Positions 55,539 to 64,000 of a stretch of 64,000 nt of DNA are shown one piece after another. The notes beneath the pieces are model-generated. The model saw nothing but the letters and a program-made list of their open reading frames with translations, was not told the DNA's origin and did no database searches. Every line of letters starts with the position of its first letter. Within the stretch, counting starts at the first letter, position 1. The stretch covers positions 62,001 to 126,000 of the forward strand of contig JAPDOI010001550.1 of assembly GCA_029168955.1 (NCBI GenBank), written 5' to 3'. This DNA is from Aplectana chamaeleonis. Its lineage: Eukaryota; Nematoda; Chromadorea; Rhabditida; Cosmocercidae. The position numbers and the translations under genes were made by a program.

Positions 55539-55606
55539 GGCCGGAATTATACATGCATCAGCAATCACGCGGTGCAGGTTCGAGTCCTGCCTGACCCCGG
55601 AATTCA
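55539..55606 (+). tRNA. tRNA-like 3' half (box B / T-arm) fossil
   Basis: 'gcaggttcgagtcctgcc' forms a perfect 5-bp T-arm (GCAGG/CCTGC) around TTCGAGT, contains the exact box B consensus GGTTCGANNCC and is followed by 'tgacccc'. No matching 5' acceptor or box A exists upstream, because the MITE at 55,084-55,538 lies there. Either a tRNA/SINE disrupted by the MITE or a chance match. Confidence 0.35.
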
Positions 55607-55609
55607 TAA

Positions 55610-56250
55610 TCTTGAAGTTTACGATGTAAACTGCGCTCCGAATCGGGGTCAAAGTTGCACGAGTTTACATTAAATTAATATAGCACTTGAAAAAACTCGC
55701 ACTAACCTTTTGACCAATTTTACGACAGACGAGTCATTTATAGTTTAATACATTTCTGAGAGACATATGTTTTTTTTTCTCTTCGACAATGTCTCGCTTC
55801 AGTTTAATCTTCATCCTGTGCTAAGAATGCGCGTCCTATGGACGTGTTTGAATAAATGAATACTTTAATACATAAATAAACATGTCAAATTCGTTCTAAA
55901 TAAAGTTTTTTTGAACGATCAGGTTAAATTCATTGAGTGAGCAAAGTATCCACACTTCGGACAGCACACGTGACGCGCACGACGGAAAGCCACTGCGTAC
56001 GTGTCGTCGCTGGAACGAAGGAAGTTTAGCTGCTCGATCGGCGTGCCCAAAAACAGCTAGTGTAAGGATACTCTATGGAATTAGTGGTCTTTCTTCGAGT
56101 TCAGGTTCTATGCTTGCCATCACCTCTTTTAATCAGCACTCATCTCCTCATGAATGGTCTATGAAACAGGAAGATTCCGTATAAAATGTTTCTATTAATG
56201 ATTTTCCATGTCCGAAGTCAAGCAGTGATTTCTACACTTCTTCGCCTTCT
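55610..56250. other. No supported feature
   Basis: AT-rich, then mixed. A plus-strand frame at 55,933-56,184 has no recognised domain. Confidence 0.4.
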
Positions 56251-56255
56251 CAATT

Positions 56256-56445
56256 ACCTACATGCTGTCGCTCTCTGGGCCTGATTCCGGTCCGCATTTG
56301 CGGACTACTGCTATTGCATCATGCGACACGTGTCAATCGTGCTGTGACTCACCTTTCTTCCAGCACGATTATCACGTGTCGCATGTTGCAACATCCGTAG
56401 TCCGCAATCGCGAACCGGAAATTGGCTCGAAGAACGATAGTCTTC
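56256..56445. mobile_element. Small palindromic MITE related to the CTGTGCTTATCTGGG family
   Basis: 'ctgggcctgattccggtccg' + 'catttgcgg' at the left resembles the subterminal part of 52,118-52,397. It is mirrored by 'ccgcaatcgcgaaccggaaa' at the right. Inner arms 'gcgacacgtg' / 'cacgtgtcgc' pair. Ends are diverged. Confidence 0.55.
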
Positions 56446-56639
56446 GTCTATTTCTTAAACCATTCTCATAATATAGTTCTCAATGCAGTGCTAGAGAGTT
56501 ATAATTTATTCAATTTTCACTCCATTTAGGAGCGCAGTCCAAGTCCTTCTATGCAAATAAAGACAATTCCTGGAAATTCTGGAACTTTGGATAAGAGTAT
56601 TCAATCAGAAGTCATGTTTGCTAGATTGACTAGAATTCT

Positions 56640-56865
56640 TCTCTGGTTGATGAACAATATATAACGCCTAGAATTTTACGCGAAATTACCGCGAAAATGA
56701 CGCGAAATCACCCACAAAATTCCGAGGAGTGGCTGCTGCGAACAGATCTAACTTGATCCCCTCCCCACCCCCCCCCAAATAACCTCTGCATGCGAAGTTC
56801 GGGTGAAAAATTCCACCGTTGGACTGCAAAAAGTGGACCAGTGCCCAAAATGGCTGGCTCGTGGC
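56640..56865. repeat. Dispersed repeat shared with 63,430-63,650
   Basis: Common words: 'gcgaaat', 'gctgcgaac', 'cttgatc', 'aaattccacc' / 'aaatccaccac', and 'ggactgcaaaaagtggacca' / 'ggactgcaaaaaggggacta' followed by 'gtgcccaaaa'. A run of C lies at about 56,768-56,777. Confidence 0.5.
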
Positions 56866-57099
56866 GCATGTTTTTCATTACATTCGCCCGAATATACTCA
56901 CATATTTATTTATACGAGGCGAAACACAAACAGTTCCTGGAAACATGAAAAAGCAACAACTAAACGAACGCAGAGAGATTACAAATATGAAACTTGCATC
57001 ACAATCCTTTACAAGAAAGAGAAACTGCAGATAAGCGCTAGTCGGGGTAGTATCTACGAACAAGCCTCTTGAATTTTGCTAAAGAAGTGGGTGAATAAT

Positions 57100-57800
57100 A
57101 CCTTTAAGAAAACTTCAAAAATTCCGAGCCTGCCCCTTGTGTGAAAAAGGATAAACGCACGCGACTTCTAGCTTTCGGATAATGAATTTTATTCTGACTT
57201 CCGCATGTGTTAGACTGCAGAGTCAAGTAGAAGCGATCTAGAGGTGAATCAACCTTACCAACAAGCATTTTGAAAATCATGACGAGATCGCATCTTTTCC
57301 TACGTACTAACAGTGGAGGGAGGTTCAAAGTTCTGTTCCGAACAGAAGCGGAAGGAATGTTGGCGTAATCATAACCGCATAGCCTGATCCAGAGCTTCCT
57401 AATGAAGCTACTTTGTACGGCTTCGAGCCTTTGAATGTCAAGCTTGTAAAGTGGACTGTTAACTGTCGTCCCATGTTCAAGAATTGGGCGAACGTACGAC
57501 TTAAAAGCCACTGGCAGATGGCTTGCCGAGTTCGTAGCTAATAATTTGGAAATGTTGTAAGCAACTCTTTCAGCTTTTTTCGCTAAAACTTTGCAATAAT
57601 TAATGAAAGAAATGCAAATCGATTCGGAATTCGTGGGGGGGGACGGCATTCATCTACACGTTTCGTTGGGTAGGGGTAAAGGCGTCGTCACGTTCGATGA
57701 TTACCCCGTTCAAGCCAATGGTATCCTATCAGAGCAGAGTTTCAAATGGTTAGGCTGAAATCGATTAAAGAACTTCCGCTTTCTCAGGGTAACCATCAAA
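57100..57800 (-). pseudogene. 5'-truncated LINE, ORF2 C-terminal fragment
   Basis: A 181-codon minus-strand frame (57,649-57,104) reads 'LPVAFKSYVRPILEHGTTVN', 'LEAVQSSFIRKLWIRLCGYD', 'IPSASVRNRTLNLPPLLVRR' and 'RCDLVMIFKMLVGKVDSPLD'. This is the region downstream of RT in CR1/Jockey ORF2, and it aligns in pattern with 15,608-16,354 while being a different family. The upstream stretch to about 57,800 reads as a decayed thumb region. No RT or endonuclease remains. Confidence 0.8.
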
Positions 57801-57959
57801 ACTTGCCGACGCCTTCACCCCTACTCAAAGAAACACGTTGATGAATTTTGCTCAGGCTCTTCCAAGTAGTGGAATGAATCATTTCAACCAATAACTTCTT
57901 CAAATAATTCTCTCGAAAATCTGCTTTCCGTTCATTCCTCGGTGTCTCACGAGATTTTA

Positions 57960-58755
57960 ATGATGGTATTCCGAAGTTTGCTATATAAAACAGTAGAGAA
58001 ACGGGAATATTTGGGGCGAAAGGGACGTCCTTGCCACTGACAGTGCCAAATTGCTGAAATATGTTTTAATTAAAATTGATCTCAGAATTATGTACCTTGA
58101 GGCTGAGATCGAACTTCCCACGAAGTGAGACGCGGCACAGCGTTTATCGATCATATCAATGGGATATCGAGAAGCTCGAAATGCTTGGGCTCTGTCGCGC
58201 ATCTCGGAAAGTACGATGCCGGCTCCAAGGTGCCTAAACCCTCTGAAAAGGACATTCGTGAACGAGCTTGCAGAAGAAAATTCGAAAAAATTAAAGGGCT
58301 CGTTGATCACTAAACGGTGGAGAAAAATCACTGATAGAGAAAAAACAACTAGAGAAATAAAGAAAAATCTTCACGCACGAGTAGTGAGAAAAAAAGTGGC
58401 ACTATTCCACATCTCGAACTCAAAAAAATTTGAAAAAAATACTTGGCCCCAATTTTGCAAGAGGGAGTGTTTTGAGTTGCGGAAAACGACTAAAGAGCGA
58501 CGTTTGTGGGTGGTAGATTGGGTACATTAGGTAGACCTCAAAACGTCGCCGACGGTGGAAATGGCCCAGCACCCCTGTTTCAGGAGGAGGACGCAAATAC
58601 AGGGGGCGGGCAGATACAGGGCGGGACCTTCTCACTCGTGTAGCGTCATTAAGGGTCGTTTTTGACGCTTCGAAATGCGTAGACGTTTTGTTCCGAGCCA
58701 TACCACTCTATTTACGTAGTTATCTCAACCACGTTCACGAGCGTGGATGCTGGGT
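57960..58755. repeat. Mosaic: family D end, repeat of 6,110-6,415, half of a TTAA MITE
   Basis: 57,975-58,005 is an inverted family D word ('tataaaacagtagagaaacg'). 58,240-58,500 pairs with 6,110-6,415. From about 58,498 to 58,755 the sequence is the right half of the AGGCAGCATACACGCTC MITE family ('gacgtttgtgggtggtaga', 'gtttcaggaggaggacgcaa', 'gagcgtggatgctgg'), with its left half missing. Confidence 0.6.
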
Positions 58756-58929
58756 TTAACTTCAACAATACTGGTATTGTGTTGTTGAATATTCCTCAGA
58801 TGAATTGTCTTTCCGATTTTTTTCAATTTTCCAAGGTCCTAAATATAGACTACTTTCGAGAATCATCTAGTTAGTGTAGGGAAGTCATGATCTCATCCGT
58901 TTCTTTTTTCGAAGATTTTATGCCACAGA

Positions 58930-59130
58930 ACCAGAGATGAGCGGAATATGAATTTTGACTTTCGGAAATCGGAATTCAAATCCAAATCAAATTTTCGGAA
59001 AACAAAAATCGCACAATGAAGCAAAATTGAAATTTCGAAAATCGGAAATGAATTGGAAACAAGTTTCAGTTTTTCTGCAATCGGAAAGCGGAATTTCGAG
59101 ACCCAAACAACTGCGGAAATCGGAAACGGG
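58930..59130. repeat. CGGAAATCGGAA word array
   Basis: Repeated 'cggaaatcgga' / 'ttttcgg' words after 'ccagagatgagcgg'. The layout recalls the left subterminal array of the hAT-like elements, but there is no partner end. Confidence 0.35.
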
Positions 59131-59293
59131 AACAACATATGCTTGCAGCTGGCATAGAGAAACATGTTCTTGAACCTTGGGGTAAAAAGCATCGAAATTA
59201 TGAAGTCATTTATCGCCCGATACTGCTCCACTGTAGTTGTCGGTCCTTCTAGCAGTTAGATATTGCGAATCGAACATGTGATCTCATGGGGAT

Positions 59294-59400
59294 CAGGGAT
59301 GTGCATAAATACGACTGAAGACTAACGAATTCATCGACTAGCGGGCTCTGTGGGTGTTACGTCTAACGACTAACAACTAACGAAATGAAAAATATTTTCA
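59294..59400. mobile_element. Probable solo left end of a CAGGG hAT-like element
   Basis: CAGGGATGTGCATAAATACG is followed by 'gactaacgactaacaactaa' words. It matches the CAGGGxTGTGCG terminus of elements 1-3 with one change. No right end found. Confidence 0.5.
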
Positions 59401-60439
59401 TAAGCAATCCGAGAATTTGCTAGAAAAGAAAAGTTATTTACATCACGCTTCAACCAAGGATCACATCAAGATTGATACATATTTACATGTTCCAGGTTGA
59501 TTGTTCGAGGTGGATGGTACAAAATGACCATATCCTTAAGTATTTATTATTTCTTCTGACACTACTTCGCAGTTCTGGAAACATTATGAAATTGAACATT
59601 CAATCACACCTCGACGTTGCGCAAGGTTAGGCGCATCACTTGTGCGACATCGTGTCTGTCTCGCGATTTTATGGTAGGTTCACTGAACCGGTTCCGACAC
59701 TGATCGGCTGAAGTGGAGATTTTTCCAGAAGGCATTATCAGAGGCGATAATATGGAGCGTTGCCTGCAAGCCACAACGGTGCGACGACGAGAATTTTATC
59801 CCATGATTGGATTATAAAGGGCGCCGTCCTCCGACATTCAGTCATAAATTCGATATATGGGATTCCTATAGTGATGCTGGGACCTCTCAGTAGGTGAAAT
59901 TTGCTGGATAAATGGATCAGTAGGTTCAACACATCAGCTCTTGGTGGGGGTTGGAGGAAACCGTCACAAGCTGACCTACTAACGTTCCCGGGGGGGGGTC
60001 TGAGCAAATTTGTCATTAGAGGGGGGAGGGTGTCTGAGCAAAACTAACCAGCCCACACCTTGTGCAGTACCCTTGGTCGAACTTTTTAAATTGCGATAAA
60101 CCCTTTTGGGTTGTCGGAAAACTCACACCCGTCCCGGTATCCTCACCCACCTAAAACCTCGCGACACGCCAGGGCCCCCCTCCCCTTTCCAAAGCAGAGG
60201 AGCAAGTTGCCTGGAGGATTGACAAATCCACACAAAGTCGGATTCCCAACTCGAGTCATTTTGCATGCACATACATATACATGAAGTTACCCAATAACTC
60301 GGCGGGTGTCAGTTTTCGTAGATTCTCCCAATTGGATAGAGACAGAATTGTGTTTTTGAATGGTATATCACACTTGACAAATCACGGACATATCGAATAT
60401 GAAATCCTCTGACATACATTCCATGTAAAACTTTCGGAC
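59401..60439. other. No gene seen
   Basis: Unassigned, with a G-run at about 59,990-59,998 and CT-rich stretches at about 60,120-60,190. No domain. Confidence 0.4.
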
Positions 60440-61690
60440 CAATACAATGGATTTCTTGTAGTTAGCAAAATACGATCCCAGAAGAAAACACGAGTCGAAC
60501 TCCAGGTTGGCCCTAGTCATCGCTCCAGCCGCGAAGCGGCTGGAGAGGTTTGGTTTTAATTTTTTAATTTATATTTAATATTTATTTTTTAGTTGCTTTG
60601 CGATTGGAAATCTTAGTGCACCTCAAATATGAAGAAGAGGAAAGGAATCGCCACAGCTTTGCCAAAAAAAAACGTCTTTTTTCCTTCACGGAATTCCCCG
60701 TAGCCCCACTGTTTTATATGCTGAAATGCCAGTCGGAACTATTTCTGAATCCTATAAGAACTTAAGTGTTGTTAAGCCCTTCTCACCTGGATTCTGAATC
60801 GCTTTTTAGATCTGAAAGAGCCACTTTTTTGCAAAGTTATCAAAAGGCCCAAAAGCGTGTTTTGCGTGCCTTCTGTCCAAGTCCTTACAGCAATAGTGTA
60901 AAACAAAGCAATAGTGTTACAAATAAGCATGCTTTAGTTGAAGTTCAGATTTCAAAATGAATATGCAACTCTAGGACCACTTTCAGACATAAAATGCGAA
61001 TATGCCTTCTGGAGCTGCCCAGAACTACTCTGAACGAAGTTAGACAGTTCAACTGCGCATTGGGCACCAAGGGCAAAACCGCTCAGGTGACCCCACATCC
61101 CTGTCTGAGGCCTTTCGCAACAGCTCCGCAGCACGCTTTCGCAATCAGCGTGCATTTGCGGAGTGAACGGCAATGCGCAGTTGAACTGTATATAGATTAC
61201 GGTAGGCTGCTGTGGGTATAGGGTATTTCCATCGAGGTCTCAAATTTTACCCAAAACTTCTCCATGGGATTAACTCGGGATGGTTAACCACGAAGTTGAT
61301 GTCTACTTGTCGATTTTCGAAATATTCAAGTAGGCCACGCCAACTGAAAGACATCACACACTCCGCAACCACAAGTAATCCTCCGAATATTAAGAAACAG
61401 ACCCCAGAATTGTCGTCCCGTGACATCCTTGAATTGCCCGGTGGGTCCCTCACCAAGCCGCGAAGCTTAGAAAACACCTATAACTTCTTTCAGAATAATC
61501 TGCTCAGCTTTCGTTATACTTTGATCCCTTCTTTTCTTTTTGTTCATCCGACTGACGCTCTGAAATCGCCCTGAACGGAGAGAAGAAAAGACCAGCAATG
61601 TCACAGTTCTGTGGGAAAGACGTTGTCTGCCAAAAATTTCCACGCTTCACCATTGTTTTATATAGCGCGATTTGCATAGTGAGACCGTTC
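60440..61690 (+). repeat. Dispersed repeat family D, long copy
   Basis: 60,450-60,735 pairs with 54,766-55,010. 60,777-60,860 pairs with 5,270-5,355. 60,960-61,690 pairs with 36,700-37,760 minus that copy's MITE. This is the most complete copy and suggests the family is at least 1.2 kb. It contains a MITE at 61,043-61,188 that copy 36,535-37,890 lacks. Confidence 0.7.
61043..61188. mobile_element. ~146-bp MITE with an empty-site counterpart
   Basis: 'gacagttcaactgcgcattg' at the left and 'caatgcgcagttgaactg' at the right, an 18-bp inverted repeat, with TA beside both ends. The homologous copy near 36,757-36,790 runs straight through, so it is an effective empty site. It contains an inner hairpin ('cgcacgctttcgcaatcagc' area). 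Confidence 0.8.
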
Positions 61691-62078
61691 GCTTGCTGCG
61701 TCTTAACGTATACACTGGATAGTAACCAGAGCTCAGGGGGAAGAAGATTTCGAAATGCGGAAATCCGGATTCGGAGCAGGGGGTGCAAGAAATTTCTGTT
61801 TTCTGTGAAATTGGGCCTAGTTCGATAGGAAACGGAAAAGACTCAATCCACGATTTGTAGCAAGAAGGGAGAGAAACGGATAAGTGCAAGAGGGATTGGA
61901 TGAGGACTCAGAAGAATTTTATAATCAAACACGTTTGCCTAGGATCTTCACTGACGAACTAAATTTCTGATGAGAAGGAATGATAAAAAAAAGGGCCAGG
62001 TAAGGAGTGTAGGTAACAAATGGTAGACTTGTTGAGTTTGCATAGGAAAAAATGAGCGAAGTAATTTTAGGGTCTTAA

Positions 62079-62639
62079 AGGCAGTGGTCACAATGAGAAA
62101 CGATATCGAAAAAAAAACTGCAAAAATCACCTTAGATCGAAAAAGCTCAAAAACTATGTAGGTAGCGCGGTGAAAAACGGGCTAGAATTAGAGTTTCTAG
62201 AGCCCAAGGTGCGAATTCGTGCACACGTGCACAGCGCCGCAAAAAAAGATCGCGTTCTCATGCAAAGCATTCAAAAATCATCGACATTCAGAGGAAAAAA
62301 TAAATGCAAATTCACCTAATAAAAGCAGTTTAACAATGAAAGCAAGCACTTCAGTCAATGTTTTTGACTAGATGAGTACATAAATATTCGAGCAGGTCAG
62401 TCCGAAGATTGAAATTCAATTTCAAGCCATCTGATGTTGCAGATATTAGAGATCATCGATGATGATGATGATGAGGAGTTGACTCGTCCGTCATCAAAAG
62501 ACAAGAAAGTTCAGGCTTCGATTTCGGCCCAAAACAGCTGTTCTTTCGCGGTTTTTTCATATACGTTCTACTACTCTATACCCAGATAAGGGTTTAGAGA
62601 GGAAAAGAAGACGAGCATATTTGAGCGCGACCACTGCCT
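62079..62639. mobile_element. TTAA-type MITE, copy 6
   Basis: TTAA at 62,075-62,078 and 62,640-62,643, a perfect duplication. Ends AGGCAGTGGTCACAATGAG and GAGCGCGACCACTGCCT. A short GAT repeat lies at about 62,455-62,473. No ORF of note. Confidence 0.82.
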
Positions 62640-62779
62640 TTAACAAATCGAAGGTTGGTAGTAGTCGATAAGTTCTAAAATGACTGTTTTATATGAGAAA
62701 CAGAAGGACTAAGGTATAAATCTCAGGATAAAATTACAGGCACAATAGAGGTTGCTCTCCACTGGCGACATCGAGTCAA

Positions 62780-63269
62780 AGGCAGTGTTCACGATGACTT
62801 TTGTCTCATTGTCAGGGTTTTTCACATAAAACAATGCGCTGGCCTCCAAATGTTACCAAAATTACGAAGAAACGGCGAGAAACGGGTTATAACGTCGTAT
62901 TTCGGTGACATTACTCTATAACATGGACTAGTTGTCCGGTTGGATGAACATGTTCATGGTGGTTGTCACCAGTGGAAAATTCGTTCAATCGAAAGTAAAA
63001 TAATATTTTATGCAAAGCAGGATTAGTTAGGGCCCGTCAGAAAAGAACGGAGCAATAAAGAATATAGAATTGCAAAGGACGGGTCCACAAAGATTTCGAT
63101 CTCACAACAAACACTTCCTGTAATACTCAAGAGGCGGGGTGATGCTTAGGGATTTTGTGTACTTCTGGTGAGTTTTTCACAATTTCTACGTCATTTTAGT
63201 TCTACCCGGGGGCTACTTAATCAATAGAGCGAATAATCTCAAAATTTAAGATTATCGTGAACACTGACT
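62780..63269. mobile_element. TTAA-type MITE, copy 7
   Basis: TCAA|AGGCAGTGTTCACGATGAC at the left; ATCGTGAACACTGACT|TTAA at the right. It interrupts a family E-like repeat ('acaggcacaatagaggttgc' before, 'cagcagcaggtgctgttacc' after), whose uninterrupted relative is at about 38,000-38,420. Confidence 0.82.
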
Positions 63270-63704
63270 TTAAACTATTTCAGCAGCAGGTGCTGTTACC
63301 GGCAGCACGAGCTGGAAATCAAGCGAGTCGAAACCAATGGTATCAGATGCTGCTGACGACATTGGGCTGGACCACGAGGTGATGATAGCACTATTTCAAG
63401 TAAGAATTACTCTGATAGAAACTGTCTGGAGCCTACCGAAAACGCGTATCTAAATCTTACAGCGAATCTGTCGTGAAACTGCTGCGAACCGGAAAAACAC
63501 CGCGACAAGAACGCGAAATAGCCGGGAAACTAGCGAGAAGCCACAAACAGATTTGTCTTGATCTGCCCAATTAGTCTTCGCACCAAAAGTTTCGGGAGAA
63601 AATCCACCACCGGACTGCAAAAAGGGGACTAGTGCCCAAAACCCTTGACTTCTTCAGCATATTTTCCCGGAGCATTCGGCCGATTATTTGATTATCGGGC
63701 TTTA
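63270..63704. repeat. Family E fragment and shared repeat
   Basis: 63,274-63,400 resembles 38,350-38,420 ('atgctgctgac.ac.t.ggctg'). 63,430-63,650 pairs with 56,640-56,865. No gene. Confidence 0.5.
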
Positions 63705-64000
63705 GGGGTATGGTATACTTTCGCGACCCACGATCGCGTCGCTCTGCACAGCGACAGTGACAGCCTCCCGTTCTTTAAATCTGCCGTTGTCGCAGTGCAT
63801 TGCACAGCGACAGCGACAGTTTTAGCGGCAGGCTACGGCACATTTGCAGTATGCCAGCCCTCCGCGACATGTCGCTGCGACCCACACGCGACATCTGTTC
63901 CTACGACGGCCGTTGCGGTTGCTTCGATGCAGGTCTTGCCGTGATTTGTGTTAGATTGCATGCCTGTCGCTCAATACAGCGACAAAGTATACCATACACC
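63705..64000. mobile_element. Palindromic MITE with GGGGTATGGTATAC termini, copy 2
   Basis: Left GGGGTATGGTATACTTTCGC, right GACAAAGTATACCATACACC at the window edge. It matches 21,401-21,682 in the interior ('gcagtatgccagccctccgc'). The end may extend beyond the window. Confidence 0.8.

Overview
The window looks like nematode DNA, probably a clade V (strongylid or hookworm-like) worm. This is an inference. It rests on the mix of an RTE-clade LINE, a CR1/Jockey-type LINE, a mariner element, Penelope-like elements, many palindromic MITEs and long TTA microsatellites, at intermediate GC. I found no convincing host protein-coding gene. Every open frame that I can assign to a family is a transposable-element protein or lies inside a tandem repeat. 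The window reads as a mosaic of nested transposons.

Layout. 1-7000: low-copy repeat debris with a Tourist-like MITE (672-1176), a TTAA foldback MITE (1688-2368), a palindrome (5573-6033) and a TTAA MITE (6521-7012). 7880-8572 is a 690 bp foldback. 8671-10540 is a 42-bp satellite cut by an 8-bp-TSD element (8687-9448) and a palindrome. 11401-12335 holds another foldback and a GTTAC palindrome cluster. 12386-12636 is (TTA)n and 12885-13825 is the same 42-bp satellite again. 14573-14711 is (TTA)n. 14960-20010 is a ~65-bp minisatellite split by a CR1-like LINE on the minus strand. 20015-23035 is a 60-bp minisatellite split by a hAT-like element (20215-21924) and a palindromic insertion. 23225-23469 is a near-perfect (TTA)82.

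26308-27378 is a third hAT-like element. 28060-30535 is a Penelope-like element (minus strand) interrupted by a mariner (28323-29554). 31005-32460 is a diverged palindromic repeat, into which an RTE LINE (32494-35775) inserted with a 15-bp target duplication. 35896-36516 and 37113-37574 are TTAA MITEs. 39993-45220 is a hAT-like element whose own terminal inverted repeat was hit by a second 8-bp-TSD element (42191-45207). 48810-51247 is another hAT-like element carrying a TTAA MITE. 51830-53950 is a second Penelope-like element with inverted flanking arms. 57100-57800 is a truncated LINE tail. 60440-64000 holds more TTAA MITEs, a ~146 bp MITE and a terminal palindromic MITE.

Autonomous activity looks largely lost: the RTE and CR1 ORF2s, the mariner and both Penelope copies carry frameshifts or stops. 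The numerous non-autonomous elements have clean target duplications. The most striking feature is a group of at least six 8-bp-TSD elements that share a design. Each has a short TIR (CAGGG... or TA...) followed by arrays of short self-complementary words that differ between families (CGTAAAT/ATTACG, GTTAAC, CGAATATTCG, GATATC/GAATATTC). Between these arrays lie other repeats.
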